From NCBI GenBank assembly GCA_020722575.1, contig DYKN01000029.1, positions 1-36,650 on the forward strand: a DNA stretch of 36,650 bases, written 5' to 3'. Origin of the DNA: Rikenella microfusus (lineage in GTDB: Bacteria; Bacteroidota; Bacteroidia; Bacteroidales; VadinHA17). Below the pieces are notes generated by a model. That model saw nothing but the letters and a program-made list of their open reading frames with translations. It was not told the DNA's origin and ran no database searches. Below are positions 8,302 through 16,400 of this stretch, piece by piece (position 1 is the stretch's first letter; each line of letters opens with the position of its first letter). The position numbers and the translations under genes are program-made.

Positions 8302-9171
8302 TCAAAGATTTAAAAGATAATCGGCTGTTTCTTTAAATGTTCCGAAGCTCATTTCAACGAATACATTTTTTACTCCGCCTGTATCAAGAGTTTCAAAAAA
8401 CTCTTTCCAATCTACGATTCCTTTTCCGGCAGGAGCCTCTTTTTTTGTTTCTGCTGACCAGTCTGCCAGATGGGCAGAAATAAATCTTCCCGGATATTTT
8501 CTGAAATAATCTGCAGCTTTATACCCTATATTTATTACAGCAACCTGAAACTGCATTTTAACAATAGCCGGGTCAAACCTTGACATCAGTTCATCATAAA
8601 TTAATTTGCCTTCAAGTTCCTGAAATTCTGTATGATGATTATGGAATCCCATCTGCAGTCCTGCCTTTTTAACCCTTTCACCTATCTGATTTAATTCATC
8701 AGCGGCTTTATACCAATCAGAGAGTTTTGCATCTTGTGGAAGTCCAAAAGATGATAGTATCATTTGAGTCTGCCCCAAATCGATTGCATACTTAATTCTT
8801 TCATCGAGGTTGTTCCGTAATTCATTCATTACATAATGCGAACTAGGGCATATCAGACCAGCATCGGTGATAATCTTCTTCATTTCAGTCGCACTGTATT
8901 TTGTAAGAGGACCGAAACCTGCTGAAGAATAACCCGGAGGGGAACACATCTCGATACTCCTGTAGCCCATGTCGTACATTATTTTGAGGGTTCCGGGGAA
9001 ATCTTTTACAAGCATTTCCCTTATTGTCCATGATTGAAATCCGAGAGGCATTTTAAGCATACCAGGTGCATAAGCAGGTGAATGACTTCTAAATGCCTCA
9101 GGGGCAACAAGTGCTGATCCGATCAGAGCACCACCTTTACCCAGAAAATCCCTTCTTGAAATTTTACTCAT
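8302..9171 (-). CDS. Exported sugar phosphate isomerase/epimerase-like TIM-barrel protein
   Basis: The 289-residue protein starts with a twin-arginine signal (SRRDFLGKGG, residues 5-14, then a hydrophobic stretch ending near 35), so it should fold in the cytoplasm and be exported by Tat. The rest is an AP_endonuc_2/IolE-type TIM barrel: LGFQSWTIREM near 43-53, MGYRSIEMCSPP near 68-79, GFHNHHTEF near 174-182, YPGRFISAHLADW near 225-237 and a late Glu in KNVFVEMSFG. Such proteins in Bacteroidota are often secreted sugar-processing enzymes of uncertain reaction. Oddly, the segment KMQFQVAVIN has Val where homologues usually carry a metal-binding Asp. Either the metal site is altered or this clade uses another residue. 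It is convergent with the EamA gene, with 145 nt between them that show no clear terminator. Confidence 0.85.
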   Translation of the reverse strand: MSKISRRDFLGKGGALIGSALVAPEAFRSHSPAYAPGMLKMPLGFQSWTIREMLVKDFPGTLKIMYDMGYRSIEMCSPPGYSSAGFGPLTKYSATEMKKIITDAGLICPSSHYVMNELRNNLDERIKYAIDLGQTQMILSSFGLPQDAKLSDWYKAADELNQIGERVKKAGLQMGFHNHHTEFQELEGKLIYDELMSRFDPAIVKMQFQVAVINIGYKAADYFRKYPGRFISAHLADWSAETKKEAPAGKGIVDWKEFFETLDTGGVKNVFVEMSFGTFKETADYLLNL

Positions 9172-9629
9172 ATATTCCGATTATTAAGTTAGAACTGCTA
9201 TAAAATTAGTAAAACAGTAAACAAATTTATGATTATTATTTATTTTCAGAAATTTTGCTCATTGCCCTACGGGTCATAGTTGTGATGGTAAGTGTAAAAC
9301 TCTTTAACTTTTTTGAGACTAAGCTTTCTTGTCTCGCCGGTTTTAGAGGTAAGGAACCACATCAAACATTTTTTCATCTCATAAAAATATATTTCAATCC
9401 AAGACATAATATTTCTTCATATGACAATTAATGAGGCTTTCTGGTCAAGTTGGAAACGTATGTTATTAAATTAATTTTTTACCTTCTTCAAAAATGTTGA
9501 AAAAATAAAATTTCTGTTGAAATTTTTTTGATATAAAATGCACAATGTATTTATAGAATATTTACTTTCGGCGAAATTTTAAAATTAAAAATAGAAATAT
9601 TAAGAAAGTAGTGAAATTCTCAACACATC
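9172..9629. other. 458-bp intergenic region
   Basis: AT-rich spacer between the divergent Tat-exported TIM-barrel gene and the aminomutase operon. It contains one 46-codon minus-strand reading frame (listed separately). TACTTTCG at 9563-9570 resembles a -7 element with one mismatch but has no good -33 partner; it is about 60 nt before the aminomutase start. I see no RNA gene, mobile-element end or strong terminator. Confidence 0.5.
9267..9407 (-). CDS. Possible small protein, unrecognised
   Basis: A 46-codon frame from ATG to TAG encoding a basic, aromatic-rich peptide that includes MWFLTSKTGETRKLSLKK and ends FYTYHHNYDP. The composition looks more like real protein than random AT-rich translation, but no strong ribosome site is seen and I recognise no family. 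It may be a genuine small protein, a remnant of a longer decayed gene, or chance. It points the same way as the TIM-barrel gene, 95 nt upstream of it. Confidence 0.22.
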   Translation of the reverse strand: MSWIEIYFYEMKKCLMWFLTSKTGETRKLSLKKVKEFYTYHHNYDP

Positions 9630-10871
9630 ATGAACGCTAACAAAAACGAGGTTTCTGTCTTCCACGGTGAAGGCCACCTCACGGGTTGCTCTTCAGATGA
9701 AGAGCCTGGCGCGAAAACCATGATTTTTTCGCAAATTGAAACCCCAGACCAGTTAGTTAGCAATCGGAATGCGGAATTTATGCACCGCTATTTCCCTCTG
9801 GCAACTGTTGATTTATGGAACGATTGGAAGTGGCAACTTCGAAACTCAATTACGAGTATTGAAGGACTCCGGAAAATTATGCCCCTTTCCGATAAGGAAA
9901 TAATGGCTTTGAATAATCTGAAAGGCAGGCTTCCTCTTAGAATCACGCCTTATTATGCTTCACTGATCTACAAAACAAAGCCATCAAATCCCCTCAGGAG
10001 AATTGTTGTCCCTGTCGTTGAGGAACTTTTGCAGGCTCCGGAAGAAAAATTTGATCCACTTCATGAACAGTTAAGCTCACCAGTTAAAGGTATTGTGCAC
10101 AGATACCCCGACAGGGTTCTCTTCACAGTTACCCAGGTTTGCTCTGCTTATTGCAGGTATTGTACCCGGTCACATTCAGTCGGCAAGCTCGATAAACTTG
10201 GAAAAAATGATTTTGAAAAGGCCTTTGAGTATATAAGAAATCACAGGGAAGTGAGGGATGTCCTAATAAGTGGCGGAGATCCTCTAACAATGTCTGATGG
10301 AATGCTTGACTATATTCTTAGTAATCTAAGAGCAATACCTCACGTTGAAATATTGAGAATAGGAAGTCGTGTCCCTGTTGTTTTACCACAAAGGATAACC
10401 CAAAACCTTATATCAATATTACGCAAATACCATCCTTTATATATTAGTCTTCATTTCACTCATCCTGATGAAATTACACCGGAATGTTCTGAAGCATGTA
10501 TTAAACTTGCCGATGGTGGTTTTCCACTTGGAAGTCAGACTGTTCTTCTAAAGGGTATTAACGATGACGTTGAGACAATGAAGAAATTATTCCACAAACT
10601 ATTGATGATAAGGGTAAAGCCATATTATTTATATCAGTGCGATTTAATCCCTGGTTCTGCTCAGTTCAGAACATCTATAAATAAAGGACTTGAAATAATA
10701 AGAGGACTCAGAGGTTTCACAAGTGGATATGCTATACCCCATTATGTTGTTGATGTACCTGGTGGAGGAGGCAAAATTCCCCTTCTCCCCGATTATGTTG
10801 TTGAACACAACAATGAAAAAATAGTTCTTCGCAATTATGAGGGTAAAATTTTCGAATATCCCGAAATATAA
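9630..10871 (+). CDS. Lysine 2,3-aminomutase-like radical SAM enzyme (KamA/AblA family)
   Basis: Predicted to interconvert L-alpha-lysine and L-beta-lysine using SAM, a 4Fe-4S cluster and PLP. The 413 residues match the AblA/KamA size. The cluster motif is Cys171-x3-Cys175-x2-Cys178 (VCSAYCRYCTR). The PLP lysine is Lys382 in PGGGGK. Asp338 (YQCDL) and Asp375 (VVDVPGGGG) align with Asp293 and Asp330 of the clostridial enzyme, which bind the lysine side-chain amino group, so a lysine-like substrate is favoured over glutamate. EpmB is unlikely because it is shorter and lacks this PLP segment. There is an N-terminal extension of roughly 50 residues before the conserved LWNDWKWQLRNSI; an internal ATG at codon 31 is an alternative start. 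It heads a four-gene operon with two ATP-grasp ligases 6 nt downstream. No ablB acetyltransferase or lysine-fermentation gene is adjacent. Confidence 0.9.
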   Translation: MNANKNEVSVFHGEGHLTGCSSDEEPGAKTMIFSQIETPDQLVSNRNAEFMHRYFPLATVDLWNDWKWQLRNSITSIEGLRKIMPLSDKEIMALNNLKGRLPLRITPYYASLIYKTKPSNPLRRIVVPVVEELLQAPEEKFDPLHEQLSSPVKGIVHRYPDRVLFTVTQVCSAYCRYCTRSHSVGKLDKLGKNDFEKAFEYIRNHREVRDVLISGGDPLTMSDGMLDYILSNLRAIPHVEILRIGSRVPVVLPQRITQNLISILRKYHPLYISLHFTHPDEITPECSEACIKLADGGFPLGSQTVLLKGINDDVETMKKLFHKLLMIRVKPYYLYQCDLIPGSAQFRTSINKGLEIIRGLRGFTSGYAIPHYVVDVPGGGGKIPLLPDYVVEHNNEKIVLRNYEGKIFEYPEI

Positions 10872-10877
10872 TATTTC

Positions 10878-11852
10878 ATGAAAATCGGACTCACTTTTGA
10901 CCTCAGGTCGTGGTACCTCGACCGTGGTTTTTCTATGGAAGATACTGCAGAATTTGATAAGGAAACAACAATAGAGGCCATTAAGAAAGTACTGGAGGAC
11001 ATGGGCTTTGAAACGGAAGAGATCGGAAACCTCTTTCAACTTATAAAAGCACTTGCCTCAGGCCGGAAATGGGATATTGTATTTAATATTGCTGAAGGAT
11101 TATATGGAGACGGCAGAGAATCAGCCATTCCAGCTATACTTGATCAGTATCGAATACCATATATATTCAGTGGACCTATAGTACTCAGTGTTTCACTCAA
11201 TAAACATCTGGCAAAACTTGTTGTGTCATCCGCGGGAGTTCCTGTCAGTCCTGGTATGATTGTAAGAACTGCTGATGATATCGAAAGATGTAGCCTTCAA
11301 TATCCGCTTTTTGTTAAGCCGGTTTCTGAGGGAACAGGAAAAGGAATATCCTCAAAAAATATTATCCAAAATAGAAAAGAACTCAATAACGTTGTGCATT
11401 ATATCCTTCAAAGATTTAATCAACCTGCTCTGGTTGAAGAGTATCTTCCTGGAAAGGAATTCACCATTGGAATAACAGGTAGCGGAGATGAAGCTACAGT
11501 CATTGGGGGCATGGAGGTTATCTGTAATGACGATTTGCCATACTCTATGGAATATAAAGAAAATTATAAACTTATGTGCAGATATCTTCCTATAAACTCT
11601 GATTATGCTGATGAAGCAAAAGATGTTGCTTTGAGGGCATGGAAGGCACTCGGAGGTCTTGACGGTGGAAGAGTTGACGTAAAAGCCGACAGGAACGGAA
11701 AAATATGTTTCCTCGAAGCGAACCCCTTGGCCGGCCTCCATCCCATTGACTCAGACCTGCCGATTCTTTCAAGATTTGCAGGAATAGAATACCCTGAACT
11801 TATTGCAAGAATTGTAAAATCTGCTCTGAAAAGATATAATATTAATCCATGA
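10878..11852 (+). CDS. D-Ala-D-Ala-ligase-like ATP-grasp enzyme 1
   Basis: Predicted cytoplasmic ATP-dependent carboxylate-amine ligase, forming an amide bond through an acyl-phosphate. The 324 residues show the Ddl-type plan: N-terminal domain with DIVFNIAEGLYGDGRE (about 66-81), central ATP-grasp with LFVKPVSEGTGKGISS (about 144-159) and VEEYLPGKEFT (about 181-191), and C-terminal metal-binding RVDVKADRNGKICFLEANPLAG (about 273-294). The acceptor-side loop after the metal Asn reads PLAGLHPIDSDLPI rather than the NTLPG-type Ddl loop, and the N-terminus lacks the usual Ddl GG-x-S-x-E motif. It is therefore probably not the cell-wall ligase. It starts 6 nt after the aminomutase and overlaps the next ligase gene by 4 nt (ATGA), indicating translational coupling. 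beta-Lysine is a reasonable guess for one substrate. Confidence 0.85.
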   Translation: MKIGLTFDLRSWYLDRGFSMEDTAEFDKETTIEAIKKVLEDMGFETEEIGNLFQLIKALASGRKWDIVFNIAEGLYGDGRESAIPAILDQYRIPYIFSGPIVLSVSLNKHLAKLVVSSAGVPVSPGMIVRTADDIERCSLQYPLFVKPVSEGTGKGISSKNIIQNRKELNNVVHYILQRFNQPALVEEYLPGKEFTIGITGSGDEATVIGGMEVICNDDLPYSMEYKENYKLMCRYLPINSDYADEAKDVALRAWKALGGLDGGRVDVKADRNGKICFLEANPLAGLHPIDSDLPILSRFAGIEYPELIARIVKSALKRYNINP

Positions 11853-12805
11853 AATGTTGTATCCTGTTTAATCAACCCCAGGAAAATGCACTTCCCGATG
11901 AACTCGATATTCTCCATCAGGTTGAGTGGGTGGAAAACAACCTGAGGAAATTAGGTTACGAAACATACAGAAAAGGAATCACGAAGGATTTTATGTCGGA
12001 AATACCTGAAATTACAATTGAAAAACCCGACTTCGTATTTAACCTCGTTGAATCAATAAATAACAGGGGAGAATTACTTTATTTTATCCCTGCACTTCTT
12101 AATATGTATGGGATCCATTATACCGGCAATTCTCTTGAAGCACTTTTCATTACCACCAGCAAGATTCTTACAGTTAAAATGCTTTACAGTGCAGGTATTC
12201 ATTTTCCTGAATCATTCCAGTTAAACGAATGCCGGAAACTTATTGAGGGTAAAAAATATATTATTAAACCGATCTGGGAAGATGGTTCTACGAATATCAC
12301 ATCTGATTCGGTCTTTACATATAAACAGGGGATTGAAAGCAGATTCAGCAATTTCAGGAATTCTCACTGGTTTATACAGGAATATATTGATGGAAGAGAG
12401 TTTAACGTGAGCCTGCTTGCAGGACCCGACGGTCCTGAAATGTTACCACCGGCCGAAATGCAATTCATTGATTTCGGCGATAAACCAAAAATTGTGGATT
12501 TTAAAGCCAAATGGATTCATGACAGCTTTGAATACAGAAACACCATAAGGGAATTTCCGGGAAAAAAGCTCGATTCAATGTTAAAAGATAAAATTGAAAA
12601 AACAGCTCTTAAGTGCTGGAAGGTCTTTGGCCTTAAAGGATATGCAAGGGTGGATATCAGAGTTGATAACAGTAATAATATCTACGTTATTGAAGTAAAT
12701 GCAAATCCCTGCATTTCACCTGATAGTGGATTTGTTGCGGCAACCCGTGAAGCTGGTTATAAGTTCACCAGGGTACTTGAAAGAATTATAGATGATATTA
12801 ATTAA
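11849..12805 (+). CDS. D-Ala-D-Ala-ligase-like ATP-grasp enzyme 2
   Basis: Second ATP-grasp carboxylate-amine ligase of 318 residues, distantly paralogous to the preceding one. N-terminal domain contains PDFVFNLVESINNRGE (about 60-75). The ATP-grasp core has YIIKPIWEDGSTNI (about 135-148) and WFIQEYIDGREFNVS (about 171-185). The metal-binding end is RVDIRVDNSNNIYVIEVNANP (about 269-289), followed by a distinctive CISPDSGFVAATREAGY loop. That loop differs from both Ddl and the first ligase, so the two enzymes should bind different acceptors or act in sequence. The 4-nt ATGA overlap upstream and a coupled downstream gene place it firmly in the operon. Biotin- or glutathione-type ligases of the same fold are alternatives, but the N-terminal FNLVE segment favours the Ddl-like group. 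Confidence 0.83.
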   Translation: MKCCILFNQPQENALPDELDILHQVEWVENNLRKLGYETYRKGITKDFMSEIPEITIEKPDFVFNLVESINNRGELLYFIPALLNMYGIHYTGNSLEALFITTSKILTVKMLYSAGIHFPESFQLNECRKLIEGKKYIIKPIWEDGSTNITSDSVFTYKQGIESRFSNFRNSHWFIQEYIDGREFNVSLLAGPDGPEMLPPAEMQFIDFGDKPKIVDFKAKWIHDSFEYRNTIREFPGKKLDSMLKDKIEKTALKCWKVFGLKGYARVDIRVDNSNNIYVIEVNANPCISPDSGFVAATREAGYKFTRVLERIIDDIN

Positions 12806-12812
12806 TGAGGAA

Positions 12813-13181
12813 ATGAAAGGACTCTATACAGTATTACTGCTTATATTGTCAAACACTTTTATGACATTTGCATGGTACGGACACCTTAAACTCAAAACAA
12901 TGAGCCGGTTTGAAAATATGACACTTCTGGCAGTCATACTTTTCAGCTGGGGCATAGCTTTGTTTGAATATTTCTTTCAGGTACCGGCCAACAGAATAGG
13001 ATTCAGAGGTAACGGTGGACCTTTTTCACTTCTTGAGCTCAAAGTGATACAGGAAGTAATTTCCATCTCAGTATTTATAATATTTACCTTGCTGGTTTTT
13101 AAAACCGAACATTTACGAATTAACCACCTTATAGCGTTTGATTTTATAATTCTGGCTATCTACTTTGTTTTTAAAAAGTAG
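12813..13181 (+). CDS. DUF486 (DMT-type) small membrane protein
   Basis: A 122-residue protein with four hydrophobic segments. It matches the DUF486/COG3169 family, related to small drug/metabolite transporters: LSNTFMTFAWYGHLK (about 12-26), ALFEYFFQVPANRIGF (about 52-67) and LLELKVIQEVISISVF (about 77-92). The function of the family is not established. An in-frame ATG at 12792 would add seven residues and overlap the previous gene by 14 nt. I prefer 12813 because family members usually begin at MKGLYT-like sequence. It is the last gene of the aminomutase/ATP-grasp operon, so it might move the operon's product or a precursor across the membrane; this is inference from position. Confidence 0.85.
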   Translation: MKGLYTVLLLILSNTFMTFAWYGHLKLKTMSRFENMTLLAVILFSWGIALFEYFFQVPANRIGFRGNGGPFSLLELKVIQEVISISVFIIFTLLVFKTEHLRINHLIAFDFIILAIYFVFKK

Positions 13182-13269
13182 TATTTCTGAAAAATACATC
13201 TGTTAGAACGCAAAGCTCTGAATATTTTTACCGTAATCTATAAGTGAGGAGGTAAAAGTGATAATTCGT

Positions 13270-13283
13270 TTTGTACGTACAAA
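13270..13283. promoter_or_regulatory. 14-bp perfect palindrome
   Basis: TTTGTACGTACAAA is a perfect inverted repeat in the 296-nt spacer between the DUF486 gene and the first Hep_Hag-repeat gene. It is GC-containing and symmetric enough to be a transcription-factor site, but no consensus is recognised. It also lies in an 18-codon frame (13258-13314, GTG start) preceded by AGGAGG, which is unusual in this phylum. Confidence 0.35.
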
Positions 13284-13322
13284 TCATAGCAATTTTTTTC
13301 TTTCTTTCTTTTAGTCACAAAT

Positions 13323-13365
13323 AAAATGCAGAATATTTATTAAAAAATGCAGAATATTTATTAAA
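13323..13365 (+). repeat. Tandem duplication, two 21-nt units
   Basis: Two head-to-tail copies of a 21-nt unit containing ATGCAGAATATTTATT; the ATGCAG cores start at 13326 and 13347. They are about 110-150 nt upstream of the first Hep_Hag-repeat gene. The copies are identical over the full period, suggesting recent slippage. They may affect promoter spacing or regulation of the downstream gene. Confidence 0.7.
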
Positions 13366-13477
13366 AAGAGCTATTTATCAAAATCTAATTCATGTTTATG
13401 TAAAAGTGTCAGAAAAATAATATTTATTACATAATATTTTGTAACTTGTTTTAAAATAACATAATAATTGTAATGCC

Positions 13478-16400
13478 ATGAAAAAAAATCTGCTTATTAC
13501 AGTATTTTGTGCTGTGAGTGCCATGCTCTTTTCTCAAGTACCGCAGGGATTTAATTACCAGGCTGTTGCCGTAGATAATTCAGGACGACCCATTGCCAAT
13601 GCCAGTATAAGTGTCAGACTTTCGATTTTGTCAGATACTACGGGTTTTTTTTCATCAGGAAGTGGCACTTATATATGGGAGGAGACTCATACCAATATTA
13701 TGACAAATACATATGGTATGTTCACTGTTGTTCTCGGAACAGGAACAAAAATTCAGGGTTCTGCCGATGCATTCGATAAGATAGTGTGGACACCGGGCCC
13801 GTACTATGTCGGAACAAAGATTTCACAGGACAACGGTACTACATGGAAAATTATGGGATCAGCAAAAATATGGTCTGTCCCTTATGCAATGGTATCGGCA
13901 AAAGCCGATGAGCTTAACCCGGGAGCAAAAGTCGTAAGTGTAAATGACGGAATTTCAGACGCTCTTTTTGAAGTAAGAAGAAAAGACGGTCAGACTGTTT
14001 TTGCCGTGTATCCTGATGCGGTAAACATTTATGTCCCATCGGGTGGAAAAGGTGTTAAGGGAGGTTTTGCTATTGGCGGATTTGGTGAAAAGGCACCTTC
14101 ACAGGATTATTTCAGGGTTACACCCGACAGTGTCAGGATATACATTGATAACACTCCAGGCACCAAAGGTACTAAGGGAGGTTTTGCTATTGGTGGATTT
14201 GATGCTGCCAAAGGTTCGCTTCTTAAGAACTATTATCTGAATGTTTCTGGTACCAATACAGTGGATACCGTTCTGGGTTCGCCACAGGTTCTTTGGTTCC
14301 CCAATAAAAATGCATTTCTTGCCGGCAATGTATGGATTCCCCATCCAGACAGTGTGGGTAAATATTCAACGTCACTGGGATATCGTTCTGTGGCATATGG
14401 TGACTATTCACAGGCATTCGGTTACATGGCAAGAGCAATGGGAAATTATTCCACAAGCATCGGAAAGAATTCCATTGCAGGTGCCGGAAAGACAGTGGCT
14501 CAGAATGCTTTTGCATTCGGTGATGGCGCGAAGGCTACAGGATCTGATTCATATGCCTTTGGTTCAGGAGCTACTGCAACAGGATACCGTTCATTTGCCT
14601 TCGGATCGGTTGGCCTTGATGATTCAGGCAATCCAACAACAACACCCACAACAGCAAGTCAGCCATATACAGTTGCAATAGGCATGGGAGCACAGGCAAC
14701 CCAGAAGGGTGCTATGGCACTGGGCATTGGAGCTAATGCCTCGGGTTATTATTCAAACAGTTTCGGATATTACAGCAACTCATCCGGGTATTATTCTACC
14801 GCACTGGGATTTCGATCCACTGCCTCACAATATTATGCCGGTGCACTCGGGTACTATGCCGCCGCCTCTGGACAGGGTTCACTTGCTTTAGGTTATGGTG
14901 CCCAGGCAACACAAAATTATGCTTCGGCCATTGGTGCATCCTCAAGGGCAACAAATACATACGCAAGTGCATTCGGAAGAGGTGCTTTCGCTCAGGGAAG
15001 CAGCTCTGTTGCAATAGGTTATGGTGCAACAACAGGTACAAGTGCAACTAATGCAAGTGCCTTCGGAAGACTCGCCAACGCTTCCGGCTCCTCATCAATG
15101 GCTCTTGGAGTAAGTGCAGCCGCTTCCGGCGATACTTCAGTTGCAATGGGTTACCTTGCAAATTCTTCAAATAAATATGCAGTGGCAATCGGATATGCAT
15201 CAAAAGCCACTGCAAAAAATTCATTCTCGTTTGGATACAACAGTGAAGCCGCAGGCGAAAATTCGTTTGCAATCGGAACTTACGGATTGGATGCAAGCGG
15301 TAATCCCAATACAAGTCGTCCAACTAAGACGCTTCAGTCGTATTCTGTAGCTATGGGTATGGGAGCTCAGACAAGCCTTAAGGGAGATATGGCACTTGGC
15401 GTTAACTCTACCGCGTCAGGAGGATACAGCACAGCTATGGGATATTCACCAACCTCTTCAGGACCATACAGCACAGCAATAGGATATACGGCTGTCTCGT
15501 CAGGGTCATATTCCACTGCCATGGGTTATGCTGCTAATTCAGGAGGTAACTATTCCGCTTCGCTTGGGATGGGAGCCACAACTACCGGTAGCTACGCAAC
15601 TGCAATAGGATACTACTCAAGGGCTTATGGTAATAAATCAATGGCAATAGGCAGCCAGTACAGCTATACATATTATAGACTTTATTGCAATAGAATTACA
15701 GGTTTGTGCCACTGGACACCTTTTACTGTCAACAAATACAATACTGCCGAAGGCGACTATTCACTGGCAATTGGCAACGGTAACTATGCAAACAATGGCG
15801 GGATGAGCATTGGTTCAAATAACTCGGCTTATAAATCAGGTGCTGTTGCTATTGGCCATTCAAATGTTGCTGATTCTGCATATTCAGTTGCAGTTGGCGC
15901 AAATAATGTAGCTAACGGGTACAACGCATTCGCTTTCGGTGAGAGCCTTACAGCCCAGGCCGCAAACAGCTTTGTAATTGGAACCTACAATGTTGCAGCC
16001 GGCAATAAAACAAGCTGGATTAACTCAGACCCGTTGTTTGTTGTAGGAAATGGCGATTCGGGAACCCCTCATAATGCCCTGGAAGTTAGAAAAAGCGGCG
16101 CCCTGTATGTTTACCCAGACAGTTCATCTTATGGTATCTATAATTATGCTACAAATACAACATACGGCCTTTATATCTATAATTATGCTCAAAATTATAA
16201 AACTTCCTCAATTTACGGAATAAGAAGTTACGCTAACCAGAACAATTCAGATGCCACCGGTTCCACATATTCAGGGTATTTCAGAACTAGCAACTATGGT
16301 ACAGGATATAATTATGGACTTATGAGTTATGCATATCAATATAATACAAGCTCCAACTCACCTGTTTATTCAGGGTACTTTTATTCTTCTAATTACGGCA

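Noticed and set aside
9630..10871. EpmB (EF-P lysyl mutase)
   Set aside because: The protein is longer than EpmB, has full PGGGGK PLP segment and both substrate Asp residues, and no epmA or efp is adjacent.
14241..14681. Long alternate-frame reading frame inside the fibre gene
   Set aside because: Caused by the repetitive Gly/Ala/Ser-rich coding sequence; His/Gln/Leu-rich translation without known features.
14340..15660. CRISPR-like repeat array
   Set aside because: The repeats are coding, imperfect and in frame with YadA-head units; no spacer-repeat regularity.
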